From: Veillonella sp. VA139
Lineage (GTDB): Bacteria; Bacillota; Negativicutes; Veillonellales; Veillonellaceae
Direction of reading: 5' to 3'
DNA length: 42,875 nucleotides
NCBI RefSeq assembly: GCF_003992005.1
Contig: NZ_RQVL01000019.1
Location: 1-42,875, forward strand
Every line of letters begins with the position of its first letter. Position 1 is the stretch's first letter. The translations under genes were made by a program, and so were the position numbers. This document shows, one piece after another, positions 16,206 through 23,576 of this stretch. The notes below the pieces were generated by a model that was not told where the DNA came from, made no database searches, and saw only the letters and a list, made by a program, of their open reading frames with translations.

Positions 16206-16311
16206 CTTATAAGTTTACCTATATTTATTACTATTGTCAAATTGCAAATAGATTTTTATCTATGTATTTCTTATAAACCTATACAAAATAGTTGCGTTCT
16301 AGCTTATAAAC
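16206..16311. promoter_or_regulatory. Repeated CTTATAA words in the lysR/flavodiiron divergent region
   Basis: CTTATAAG (16206-16213), CTTATAAAC (16270-16278) and CTTATAAAC (16303-16311) lie in the same orientation, the last two 33 bases apart (about three helical turns). The first overlaps the lysR -10, and the third lies in the spacer of the flavodiiron promoter, flanked by CTAG on both sides. The positions suit a shared regulator; this is inference. Confidence 0.45.
16212..16240 (-). promoter_or_regulatory. Candidate promoter of lysR-xpt
   Basis: On the minus strand there is consensus TTGACA (16235-16240), a 17-base spacer and TAAACT (16212-16217). The -10 is imperfect; TATAAT-like words closer to the gene lack a -35. 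Confidence 0.45.
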
Positions 16312-16320
16312 TAGTAATAT
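16292..16320 (+). promoter_or_regulatory. Promoter of the flavodiiron gene
   Basis: TTGCGT (16292-16297), a 17-base spacer and TAATAT (16315-16320) lie 60 bases before the start. The leader contains a short GGGG/CCCC hairpin at about 16341-16357, just before the ribosome site. Confidence 0.6.
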
Positions 16321-16380
16321 ATATTTGATAAGAAAATCTGGGGCATAACAATCCCCCGTATGTATGAAAGGAATTTAACT

Positions 16381-17613
16381 ATGCATTGTGCACAAAAATT
16401 GACTGATCATATTTATTGGATTGGTAGTAACGATTGGAGTACAGAACGTTTTGAAAACCTATTTCCAATTCCAAATGGGGTAAGCTACAATTCCTATTTT
16501 ATTGATGATGAAAAAACATGTATCGTAGACTCTGTAGATGATAGCATTCGTCAAGAATTCTTTGACAATGTAGAACATTTATTAAACGGTCGTGAATTAG
16601 ATTATTTAATCGTAAATCACATGGAACCAGACCATTGTGCAACATTAGTCGAATTACTAGACCGTTACCCAAATGTAAAAATGGTAGGTAACAAAACTAC
16701 ATTTCGTTTCTTTGAACAATTCTATGGACGTCCAGCTCCTGAGAACTATTACGAAGTAAAAGAAGGGGACACTATCGATCTTGGTCACCATACACTTCAC
16801 AGTTATACTATGCCAATGGTGCACTGGCCAGAAGTAACTTGCACTTACGAAGCAACGACTGGTACATTGTTCTCGGCGGATGCATTTGGTACCTTTGGCA
16901 CCATCAATGGCAACATCTTCGCTGATCAATTAGATTTCGATCGCGTATACGAAGATGAAGCTCGTCGTTACTACACAAATATCGTAGGTAAATATGGTGC
17001 ACAAGTGCAAAATGCATTGAAAAAAGCATCTGCTTTAGATGTAAAAATCATCGCACCACTTCATGGACCAATCTGGAGAACTCCTGATACAATCTCTTAC
17101 ATTCTTAACAAATATATGCACTGGAGCACATACAATGCTGAGAAAAAAGGGGTTGTCATCGCTTTTGGTTCCATGTATGGTAACACAGCGGAAATGGCAC
17201 AACAATTAGCAAAATTGCTATCCCTACGCGGTGTAACAGATATCCGTATTTATGATGTATCTAAAACAAATCCATCTTACATCATCTCTGATGCCTGGAA
17301 ATATAGTCATTTAGTATGTATGGCCCCAACCTACAACTTAGGTTTATATTTGACTATGGAAAACTTATTACATGAATTACATGCATTAAACTTCCATAAC
17401 CATAAAGTATCTATCGTAGGTAACCACTCTTGGGCATCTGGCGCAATGAAACGTATGGTTGAATACTTCACAAATGAGTTCAAAAATATGGAAATCGTTG
17501 GTACACCACTAGATATTAAAGGCGCATTACACGATGAACAATTGCCATTATTTGAAGAATTAGCTGATACTATTGTTACCTCCTTAAAAGAAACAGATAT
17601 TAAAACTTTATAA
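16381..17613 (+). CDS. Flavodiiron protein (A-type, FprA-like oxygen/NO reductase)
   Basis: A 410-residue cytoplasmic enzyme that reduces O2 to water (or NO to N2O) in anaerobes. The N-terminal metallo-beta-lactamase domain has all diiron ligands: H80, E82, D84 (HMEPDH, with H85), H148, D167 and H228. The C-terminal flavodoxin domain starts at about 256, with the FMN loop GSMYGNTAEM. There is no rubredoxin or flavin-reductase extension, so a separate electron donor is needed. I start at the ATG at 16381, with GAAAGGA upstream and the family-typical N-terminus, not at 16360. Regulation may involve the divergent LysR. Confidence 0.94.
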   Translation: MHCAQKLTDHIYWIGSNDWSTERFENLFPIPNGVSYNSYFIDDEKTCIVDSVDDSIRQEFFDNVEHLLNGRELDYLIVNHMEPDHCATLVELLDRYPNVKMVGNKTTFRFFEQFYGRPAPENYYEVKEGDTIDLGHHTLHSYTMPMVHWPEVTCTYEATTGTLFSADAFGTFGTINGNIFADQLDFDRVYEDEARRYYTNIVGKYGAQVQNALKKASALDVKIIAPLHGPIWRTPDTISYILNKYMHWSTYNAEKKGVVIAFGSMYGNTAEMAQQLAKLLSLRGVTDIRIYDVSKTNPSYIISDAWKYSHLVCMAPTYNLGLYLTMENLLHELHALNFHNHKVSIVGNHSWASGAMKRMVEYFTNEFKNMEIVGTPLDIKGALHDEQLPLFEELADTIVTSLKETDIKTL

Positions 17614-17620
17614 TCAATAC

Positions 17621-17649
17621 AAGCGACTCTAGTGACTAGGGTCGCTTTT
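17621..17649 (+). terminator. Terminator after the flavodiiron gene
   Basis: A stem of AAGCGAC with GTCGCTT plus inner CTAG with CTAG is followed by TTTT, starting 8 bases after the stop. Confidence 0.9.
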
Positions 17650-17763
17650 GATATGCACATTCAGGTTACAGATGACAACCAGTTGATAATCTGTCTTGAT
17701 GGGAACTAGATGCATACTAAATGTATTGATTGTAAGCGTATCTAACAAATTCAAAACAAAGAA

Positions 17764-17806
17764 ATGAGCTGTCATGATAGGAATCTCTTCCTTCATGACA
17801 GCTCAT
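17764..17806 (-). terminator. Long hairpin, probable terminator of the nfeD-floA operon
   Basis: A perfect 14-bp stem (ATGAGCTGTCATGA at 17764-17777 with 17793-17806) has an inner AGGA/TCCT pair in the loop. Short T-runs follow on both strands. It lies about 110 bases beyond the stop at 17919, so it may serve that minus-strand operon or back up the flavodiiron terminator. Confidence 0.7.
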
Positions 17807-17918
17807 CTTTATATGTGCTATATAGCATATTACCTAGCCGAATTGTAAGTTTCACTCGAGTGTGTACACATATCTCACTGCATCGATATACCCTTATTGT
17901 ATCGGCGGTAGGAAACTG

Positions 17919-18416
17919 TTATCGATTATGACGCTGTAACATACGCACACCTTTAGATTCTTCTAAAATCATAGACCATACCATGCCTCGCCGTGCCGCC
18001 AATCGTAGGGATTCGCTTCTAGAGTTCCTATGATAACAAGGTTCCTCGTTCCGCACTTCTTCCATAGGTTTTCCAGTAAATTTCCGTCGTATCGTTTCTG
18101 TTCCTTCATGAACTGCACCGTGGATTGCCTCTGCATCATTCGAGTTTGAAACTGCTGACGCCTCATACATATCTGCATTTACTGTCTTACATGTAGTCAC
18201 AGATTCCTCTAACGTAGTCTCCGTCGTTACATCAGGATCTACTTTCACGGATTCTACAGGATTCCGTGAAAGTGTAATCCCATAATACTCTTCCATTTCC
18301 TCCCAAGTCATATCTTTACTCGGAACTGATTTTTGTGGGGACTCTTCGTTGGATTTCCCCGTTTTAAATATAAAGGATCCTAAAATAATCAGAATGAGTA
18401 TCCCTAGTTCCATCAT
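17919..18416 (-). CDS. Membrane-anchored protein of unknown function in the nfeD-floA operon
   Basis: A 165-residue protein. Residues 4-17 (LGILILIILGSFIF) form one N-terminal membrane anchor, followed by an acidic, low-complexity cytoplasmic linker (about 20-110). A more basic C-terminal segment ends in RRGMVWSMILEESKGVRML. The last segment resembles a short motif (hydrophobic V-x-S-x-I-L) that I associate with small hypothetical proteins in Firmicutes, but I cannot name the family. It starts 17 bases after the floA stop, with GGAGGTAT upstream, so it is the third gene of the operon. A role with flotillin-type membrane domains is an inference from context. Confidence 0.7.
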   Translation of the reverse strand: MMELGILILIILGSFIFKTGKSNEESPQKSVPSKDMTWEEMEEYYGITLSRNPVESVKVDPDVTTETTLEESVTTCKTVNADMYEASAVSNSNDAEAIHGAVHEGTETIRRKFTGKPMEEVRNEEPCYHRNSRSESLRLAARRGMVWSMILEESKGVRMLQRHNR

Positions 18417-18433
18417 CGGATACCTCCTCTACC

Positions 18434-19441
18434 TTATTCATGTGTGCCTTTACCATCAATAGTAGCTGCATAGTCACCTTCAGAAATACTTTCACGCATT
18501 TTAGTGTCCGCCATAATATTATTCATAGAATAGTAGTCCATTACGCCTAAATTACCTTCACGCAATGCTTGAGACAAGGCTTTTGGCACTTCTGCTTGAG
18601 CCTCCACTACTTTCGCTTGCATTTCTTGCGTATGGGCACGCATTTCTTGTTCTTGGGCCACCGCCATAGCACGGCGTTTTTCTGCTTGCGCTTGGGCGAT
18701 TTTTTTATCTGCTTCCGCTTGGTCTGTCATCAATTGGGCGCCAATGTTACGTCCTACATCCACGTCGGCAATATCTATGGATAAGATTTCAAAGGCTGTA
18801 CCCGCATCTAATCCTTTGTTCAATACGGTGCGAGAAATGTGATCTGGATTTTCTAATACATCCGTATGCTCTTCAGAAGAACCTACTGTCGTAACAATAC
18901 CTTCCCCAACACGAGCAATAATTGTGGCTTCCCCAGCACCGCCTACTAAACGATCAATATTGGCACGTACTGTAACGCGAGCACGAACTTTTAATTCAAT
19001 ACCGTTTTTCGCTACTGCAGAAATAATCGGTGTTTCAATGACCTTTGGATTTACCGACATTTGTACAGCTTCTAATACATCACGACCTGCTAAGTCGATG
19101 GCAGCCGAGCGTTCAAAGGTTAACTCCATAGTCGCACGTTCTGCGGCAATCAATGCATCAACTACACGGTCCACGTCGCCACCTGCTAAATAATGGGCCT
19201 CTAATTGGTCTACCGTCACATCTAAGCCCGCTTTATTGGCTTTCACCAAAGGGAGAACGATTTGAGATGGAGATACACGGCGCAGACGCATGCCAATGAG
19301 GGTCATAATGCTGACGTTAACGCCCGCTGCTAAGGCAGATACCCAAAGTCCTAATGGGACAAAATGTAAAAATAGAGAAATGCCGATGATGAGAATAATG
19401 GGAAAAATAATGAATCCCACAGTTCCAATAATTGTTTCCAT
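18434..19441 (-). CDS. floA: Flotillin-like protein FloA
   Basis: A 335-residue SPFH-family scaffold protein of membrane microdomains. Two N-terminal hydrophobic segments (about 5-28 and 33-50) insert in the membrane. An SPFH core follows (about 55-220; [21 protein letters not shown]). After it come an Ala/Glu/Gln-rich coiled coil (about 235-290; [16 protein letters not shown]) and a C-terminal [19 protein letters not shown] block typical of FloA. The length equals the family norm. It lies 8 bases after nfeD, and this nfeD-floA pairing is widely conserved. Confidence 0.95.
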   Translation of the reverse strand: METIIGTVGFIIFPIILIIGISLFLHFVPLGLWVSALAAGVNVSIMTLIGMRLRRVSPSQIVLPLVKANKAGLDVTVDQLEAHYLAGGDVDRVVDALIAAERATMELTFERSAAIDLAGRDVLEAVQMSVNPKVIETPIISAVAKNGIELKVRARVTVRANIDRLVGGAGEATIIARVGEGIVTTVGSSEEHTDVLENPDHISRTVLNKGLDAGTAFEILSIDIADVDVGRNIGAQLMTDQAEADKKIAQAQAEKRRAMAVAQEQEMRAHTQEMQAKVVEAQAEVPKALSQALREGNLGVMDYYSMNNIMADTKMRESISEGDYAATIDGKGTHE

Positions 19442-19449
19442 AATGCCTC

Positions 19450-19914
19450 CTATCTTTCTGTAGCTCTCACTACAATACGACCACCTGTAACAGATACAAT
19501 AGTTACTTCTGTACCAGGTTCATAAAATTCGCCATCAGTGACTGCATCGAGAAAAGTATCCTCCACAATAACCGTCCCTGCTGGTCGTAATACCGTTTTT
19601 GTATGTCCAATCTTTCCTAACCAACGATTAGGATCCGGATGACTTGCATATCCTTTTTCCTTAGTAGATTGTAAGCGCAATGTTAATCGCTCTCCCAGTC
19701 GTGTCTTAGGGAACACTGACACAATCCACCACAACAAGAGCACGCCCAGTACCGATAGTACGGTCACTGTCAATACCGCCGTAGGGCCACCACCCATCCA
19801 GTCGTAGATGCCCCAAAGAAATAGCAATAGGCCGGTGAGCCCAAAGATACCAAATCCTGGAACCATCATCTCGATGAGGAGTAAAATAATACCACTTAGA
19901 ATCAGTCCTATCAT
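19450..19914 (-). CDS. nfeD: NfeD-family membrane protein
   Basis: A 154-residue short-form NfeD protein without the ClpP-like protease domain. It has three or more membrane spans in residues 1-70 (a first span rich in Ile/Leu, then [19 protein letters not shown]). A soluble OB-fold domain follows at about 95-154 ([18 protein letters not shown]...[10 protein letters not shown]). It is the partner of the flotillin encoded just downstream and the first gene of the operon, with GGAAAGGAG before the ATG. It probably assists assembly or function of membrane microdomains. Confidence 0.9.
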   Translation of the reverse strand: MIGLILSGIILLLIEMMVPGFGIFGLTGLLLFLWGIYDWMGGGPTAVLTVTVLSVLGVLLLWWIVSVFPKTRLGERLTLRLQSTKEKGYASHPDPNRWLGKIGHTKTVLRPAGTVIVEDTFLDAVTDGEFYEPGTEVTIVSVTGGRIVVRATER

Positions 19915-19950
19915 AGTCTCTCCTTTCCTAGTAAATACCTATCTACTTGT

Positions 19951-19956
19951 ATTATA
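19951..19956 (-). promoter_or_regulatory. Extended -10 promoter of the nfeD-floA operon
   Basis: The minus strand has TGTTATAAT with the -10 at 19951-19956, 37 bases before the nfeD start. The -35 is poor. Confidence 0.55.
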
Positions 19957-20014
19957 ACACACTCTGTATGTAGATTCGATGAAATCCACTTCTACTCTAG
20001 TCCACCATAGGATA

Positions 20015-20047
20015 CAAAAAAGAGACTCTCCAAAGAGAGCCTCTTAG
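20015..20047 (-). terminator. Terminator after the fumarase genes
   Basis: On the minus strand AAGAGGCTCTC pairs with GAGAGTCTCTT around a short TTTG loop and is followed by TTTT. It starts about 12 bases beyond the beta-subunit stop. Confidence 0.85.
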
Positions 20048-20058
20048 TTGTTTAGTGA

Positions 20059-20619
20059 TTAAACGTCTTCGCGGTAAGGAGCTTGACCGATTTCGTAGAA
20101 ATCGTTTCCTTCGCTATCGATAACAACGATTGCTGGGAAATCTTCTACAGTTAATTCTGCCAACGCTTCTGGACCTAAGTCTTCATATGCGATAACATCA
20201 TATTTTTTAATGGATTTAGCAATTAAAGCTGCTGCACCACCAACGGCTGCAAAGTAAGTTACGCCGTTTTTCTTCATGGATTCGATAACTTCTGGTTTAC
20301 GGGAACCTTTACCGATCATGCCTTTGATACCTTGATCGAGCATTGTTGGTGTGTAAGCGTCCATACGGCCAGATGTTGTAGGACCAGCGGAACCGATTGG
20401 GTCTCCTGGTTTAGCTGGGCTTGGGCCTAAGTAGTAAACGATTTTTTCGTTCCAATCGATTGGTAATTCTTCGCCACGTGCTAATGCTTCCGTCATTACT
20501 TTATGTGCAGCGTCACGAGCACTGTAGATTTTACCAGAGATAAGAACCATATCACCAGCTTTTAATTTACGGGATTGTTCTTCTGTTAAAGGTGTTTGAA
20601 TACGAATTTGTTCTGCCAT
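20059..20619 (-). CDS. Class I (Fe-S) fumarate hydratase, beta subunit
   Basis: A 186-residue protein equal to the C-terminal domain of class I fumarases. It contains GDMVLISGKIYSARDAAHK near 22-40, YLGPSPAKPGDPIGSAGPTTSGRMD, and GKGSRKPEVIESMKKNG. With the alpha subunit it forms the oxygen-sensitive enzyme that interconverts fumarate and malate. L-tartrate dehydratase has the same architecture and cannot be excluded from sequence alone. The aspartase gene elsewhere in the window and the expected C4 metabolism favour fumarase. It lies 14 bases after the alpha gene, with GAGGGGGA before its ATG. Confidence 0.88.
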   Translation of the reverse strand: MAEQIRIQTPLTEEQSRKLKAGDMVLISGKIYSARDAAHKVMTEALARGEELPIDWNEKIVYYLGPSPAKPGDPIGSAGPTTSGRMDAYTPTMLDQGIKGMIGKGSRKPEVIESMKKNGVTYFAAVGGAAALIAKSIKKYDVIAYEDLGPEALAELTVEDFPAIVVIDSEGNDFYEIGQAPYREDV

Positions 20620-20633
20620 GGTTATTCCCCCTC

Positions 20634-21476
20634 TTAAACTTCACCGTGAGCATGACGGCTAGCGTGGCAGCAGATAGTTACTGCTACAGGAAGACCAGCG
20701 ATATGTGTTGCTGCCCACTCGATATTAACGGAAACTGCTGTTGTAGAACCACCTAATTGAGGTCCGATACCAGTTTTGTTAACCATTGCATTGATTTCTT
20801 CTTCCAATTTTGCATACTCAGGATGTGCATTGCGTTCTTCTACAGAGCGAAGAAGAGCTTTTTTGGAAAGGAATGCTGCGTAGTCCATAGTACCACCGAT
20901 ACCAATACCTAGTACCATTGGAGGGCATGGGTTAGGGCCAGCTTTTTTTACGATTTCAAGAACTGCTTTTTTAACGCCTTCAACGCCATCAGCAGGTACT
21001 AGCATTTTAACGCCAGATTTGTTTTCAGAACCAAAGCCTTTTAATTCAACATTAATGTCAACTTTATCGCCTGGAACAATTTTTGTGTAGATCACTGCTG
21101 GAGTATTGTTTTTAGTGTTTACACGATTGAACAATGGTTCAGCAACAACGGATTTACGAAGGTATCCATCTACGTAGCCTTTTGCTACACCAGCTTGAAT
21201 AGCTTCTTCAAGATCGCCACCTTCGAAATGTACGTCTTGACCAACTTCTAAGAATACGATTGTAAGACCAGTATCTTGGCAGATTGGACGATCTTCAGCA
21301 TCAGCGATTTCCGCATTTTTAATGATTTGATCCAATACGCCTTTACCTACTGGAGATTTCTCACACTCATAGCCTTTTTTTAATGCATTGTACATATCTT
21401 TTGGAAGATGATATGCTGCATTCATACATAATTCTGCTACCTTTTCTGTTACTTTCTCAACGTGAATGTTACGCAA
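20634..21476 (-). CDS. Class I (Fe-S) fumarate hydratase, alpha subunit
   Basis: A 280-residue catalytic subunit carrying the [4Fe-4S] cluster. Candidate ligand cysteines are C66 in RPICQDTG, the Cys of GPNPCPP, and the Cys pair of TICCHASRH near the C-terminus. GIGIGGTMDYAA is another class I signature. The start is a TTG at 21476, chosen because GAGGAGGG is correctly spaced before it and no upstream ATG exists. Rare-start use may lower translation. It is transcribed from the promoter at 21523-21552. An iron-box-like dyad lies further upstream. Confidence 0.9.
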   Translation of the reverse strand: MRNIHVEKVTEKVAELCMNAAYHLPKDMYNALKKGYECEKSPVGKGVLDQIIKNAEIADAEDRPICQDTGLTIVFLEVGQDVHFEGGDLEEAIQAGVAKGYVDGYLRKSVVAEPLFNRVNTKNNTPAVIYTKIVPGDKVDINVELKGFGSENKSGVKMLVPADGVEGVKKAVLEIVKKAGPNPCPPMVLGIGIGGTMDYAAFLSKKALLRSVEERNAHPEYAKLEEEINAMVNKTGIGPQLGGSTTAVSVNIEWAATHIAGLPVAVTICCHASRHAHGEV

Positions 21477-21522
21477 AGTAATCCCTCCTCAACTTAAAAC
21501 AGAGACCTTTCTCTTGTGTATT

Positions 21523-21552
21523 ATTGTATCACCATTGCCTTACCTTTTTCAA
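21523..21552 (-). promoter_or_regulatory. Promoter of the fumarase operon
   Basis: On the minus strand there is TTGAAA (21547-21552), an 18-base spacer and TACAAT (21523-21528), 47 bases before the TTG start. Confidence 0.6.
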
Positions 21553-21585
21553 TTCCCTAAGAATAGGTTCTATAACTGTTTATTA

Positions 21586-21603
21586 TGATAATATTTATTA
21601 TCA
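21586..21603 (-). promoter_or_regulatory. TGATAAT dyad upstream of the fumarase promoter
   Basis: A perfect 7-4-7 inverted repeat, TGATAAT-ATTT-ATTATCA, lies 33 bases upstream of the -35. It has the same layout as the dyad at 8955-8972 and half-sites close to the Fur consensus. A site upstream of the -35 would suit activation rather than repression. Confidence 0.5.
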
Positions 21604-21788
21604 TTTTTATAAATAGAGTAATTTATACATTTCTATATAGTTAATTTCAAAACACTTAGGTCCTACTGCATTAGACATATATCCACCTTTTACAAACCCT
21701 ATATCTATTCCTTATATTTAAACTTTTCTATTCACAAAATTAAGTCCATTCCTAGTATTTAACTCCCATTTTTGTTCTTTTTAAAATG

Positions 21789-21825
21789 AAAAACTCTCTC
21801 ACTAAATAATAATGAGAGAGTTTTT
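21789..21825. terminator. Bidirectional terminator after the hydrogenase operon
   Basis: A 13-bp perfect stem (AAAAACTCTCTCA at 21789-21801 with 21813-21825) has an 11-base loop and T-runs on both sides. It lies about 115 bases after the last hydrogenase-operon stop on the minus strand. Confidence 0.85.
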
Positions 21826-21939
21826 TTACTTCATTTTCCTGTGTTTTTTATCACAAACAAGGTCAATTATGCTTTATTGATATACCTATACCCATCAATT
21901 TTCATAAAAAGAGTCATCTATTTTCAATAGTTCACCCTG

Positions 21940-22317
21940 CTATAACTGTGCTGCTTCTATCCATTCTTGCAACTCTTCTTCTCCGCTGATGATATCTTCG
22001 TCATAGGCACCTGCTAGGGTCGGATAGCGACACACTTCGATGGTATAGAGGATGGCTTCATCTCGCCCATTGCGAAAAGTACCAATCCAAACGCCACGGA
22101 TAGTAGACTCATACCACTCTACCGGTTGATCTGTATCTTTCAGATAGATCGTCACATCACCACGTCCCAATGTTTCCAATACTTCCACTTGCTCTTCCAT
22201 AGTGAGCCCCGTGTTTTCCACATAAATCGTATAGGTTTCCCCTGTTTGACGCAAGTGTTGCATAGCATTTTTCAACTCTTGAAAGACTGCTTGCACTCGT
22301 CCAAATTCATTTTGCAT
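21940..22317 (-). CDS. Hydrogenase maturation protein, HupH/HyaF C-terminal domain only
   Basis: A 125-residue soluble protein. The block LGRGDVTIYL...VEWYESTIRGVWIGTFRNGRDE...YTIEVCRYP matches the pattern of the HupH/HyaF C-terminal domain. That protein family helps nickel-iron hydrogenase assembly, probably at the small subunit or its Fe-S clusters. Full HupH/HyaF proteins are over twice as long, so this is a short form and not obviously a truncation, since it starts with an AAGGAGA site and its own ATG. It lies 50 bases after the protease gene as the last gene of the hydrogenase operon. Confidence 0.7.
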   Translation of the reverse strand: MQNEFGRVQAVFQELKNAMQHLRQTGETYTIYVENTGLTMEEQVEVLETLGRGDVTIYLKDTDQPVEWYESTIRGVWIGTFRNGRDEAILYTIEVCRYPTLAGAYDEDIISGEEELQEWIEAAQL

Positions 22318-22367
22318 ATCGTCTCCTTATATATGCTAGTCATACTAGCTATATCTTATTTCATCGT

Positions 22368-22865
22368 CTATTCAACGGGAGTAGCTGTTACATTCCAAGA
22401 GGCTAAGACAGCTAAAATCCGCTCTTTCACGTCTTTCACCACCACTTGTATGGTCTCACTCAAGTCGAGCCCTAGTTCTAAACTTTCAGGTTCTACACCG
22501 ATAACAACCGCATCCTCTAATGGTTCTTCTTGTAAGGCACGAATGCGTAAAATATCTTGCATCCCCACTTCGTGCACAGAAATAGCTTCTGTAAAATAGG
22601 TATTCATTTCCTCATGGGGAAATTCGTATACTGTGCCTGGTGCATCACCACCATTAATGGCATCTACTAATAGCAATTTTGTCATACCTCGCATATAGGT
22701 AAGCAGTTCCATGCCCATGGTTCCCCCATCCAAAATGGTAATAGGAGGATTAAATACATAATCCTCCCGTAATTGGTTCACCACATGGACACCGAATCCC
22801 TCATCAGTAAGCAAAATATTGCCTACCCCTAATAATACGATGGGATTACTTTTTATTTGGTCCAT
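22368..22865 (-). CDS. hyaD: Hydrogenase maturation endopeptidase HyaD/HybD type
   Basis: A 165-residue protease that removes the C-terminal tail of the hydrogenase large subunit after nickel insertion. GVGNILLTDEGFG opens the protein. By comparison with HybD the nickel-sensing ligands are E22, D68 (LLLVDAING) and H98 (SVHEVG), all present. The gene overlaps the end of the cytochrome b gene by 20 bases, which indicates translational coupling. Its substrate is expected to be the large subunit two genes upstream, whose DPCxxCxxH motif is followed by a 19-residue tail. Confidence 0.93.
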   Translation of the reverse strand: MDQIKSNPIVLLGVGNILLTDEGFGVHVVNQLREDYVFNPPITILDGGTMGMELLTYMRGMTKLLLVDAINGGDAPGTVYEFPHEEMNTYFTEAISVHEVGMQDILRIRALQEEPLEDAVVIGVEPESLELGLDLSETIQVVVKDVKERILAVLASWNVTATPVE

Positions 22866-23562
22866 ATAAATCCTCTATATCTTCTGGGTCCGTAGGGTAG
22901 AATTTCATCCCTGAAACCATACTAGATACTTCTCCAGATTCTTCCATAACATCTTCGCGGAATGCCATGTACACATGTATAATTGTAAACAATAAAAATC
23001 CCCAAGCAATATAATGGTGAATTATATGCACTTCATATTCTGTAAACAATAGATTCACAGGATTAAAAATTTGTGCAATCCACGTATTAGGATATACTTG
23101 TGCAAACATAGCAAGACCTGTACAAATTTCTAGGAACAGCATCACATATACTCCTAAATAACTAGTACGAGCCATAGAATTACGCAAGAAACGATGCTCT
23201 CGTTGTTGTGGTAGCATTAAATAATGCTGAATTGTATCCCACAGACCAATCCAATACGACTTTTTATGAAATCTAGGAAACAATCTATCGCCACGATATC
23301 GAATTCCACCATAAATACGGAATATAAGTGCAGCAATTAGGATAAATGCTGCGATAAAGTGAATTTTACGAATCATCTCCATAGAGAACCAACCGCCTAC
23401 TGCAATAGTCGGTTCCACACTACCTGGTGTAGCTTGGAAACCTGGATTCCCAATGTATAGGCCCGTCCAAAATAGAGCCGTTACACAAAGCACCATGGTC
23501 CAATGGAAAATGCGGAGCCATAAACTAAATACACGATAAGGCTTTTTATTTAATGGTAACAT
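22846..23562 (-). CDS. hyaC: Hydrogenase cytochrome b subunit
   Basis: A 238-residue integral membrane di-haem cytochrome that anchors the periplasmic hydrogenase and passes its electrons to the quinone pool. Four to five membrane spans are visible. Candidate haem histidines are H20 (LRIFHW), H68 (RKIHFI), and the later HIIHHY and IIHVY histidines. The C-terminal cytoplasmic tail carries EDVMEESGEVSSMVSG, a typical HyaC end. It lies between the large subunit (14-base gap) and the protease (20-base overlap). Confidence 0.93.
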   Translation of the reverse strand: MLPLNKKPYRVFSLWLRIFHWTMVLCVTALFWTGLYIGNPGFQATPGSVEPTIAVGGWFSMEMIRKIHFIAAFILIAALIFRIYGGIRYRGDRLFPRFHKKSYWIGLWDTIQHYLMLPQQREHRFLRNSMARTSYLGVYVMLFLEICTGLAMFAQVYPNTWIAQIFNPVNLLFTEYEVHIIHHYIAWGFLLFTIIHVYMAFREDVMEESGEVSSMVSGMKFYPTDPEDIEDLYGPNKK

Positions 23563-23576
23563 AGACAGCCTCCTCC

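Larger units (their letters stand above)
17614..17918. other. Intergenic region with two strong hairpins
   Basis: This 305-base convergent spacer contains the flavodiiron terminator (17621-17649) and a long hairpin (17764-17806). Between them, 17668-17694 form a small nested dyad (ACAGAT with ATCTGT enclosing CAAC with GTTG). I see no credible gene. The stretch 17811-17918 holds only the palindrome GCTATATAGC and short AT-rich dyads. Confidence 0.55.
21477..21939. other. Intergenic region upstream of the fumarase operon
   Basis: A 463-base AT-rich spacer without a credible gene. It contains the fumarase promoter (21523-21552), the TGATAAT dyad (21586-21603) and the bidirectional hairpin that ends the hydrogenase operon (21789-21825). 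In 21604-21785 and 21826-21939 I see only AT-rich sequence. Confidence 0.6.
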
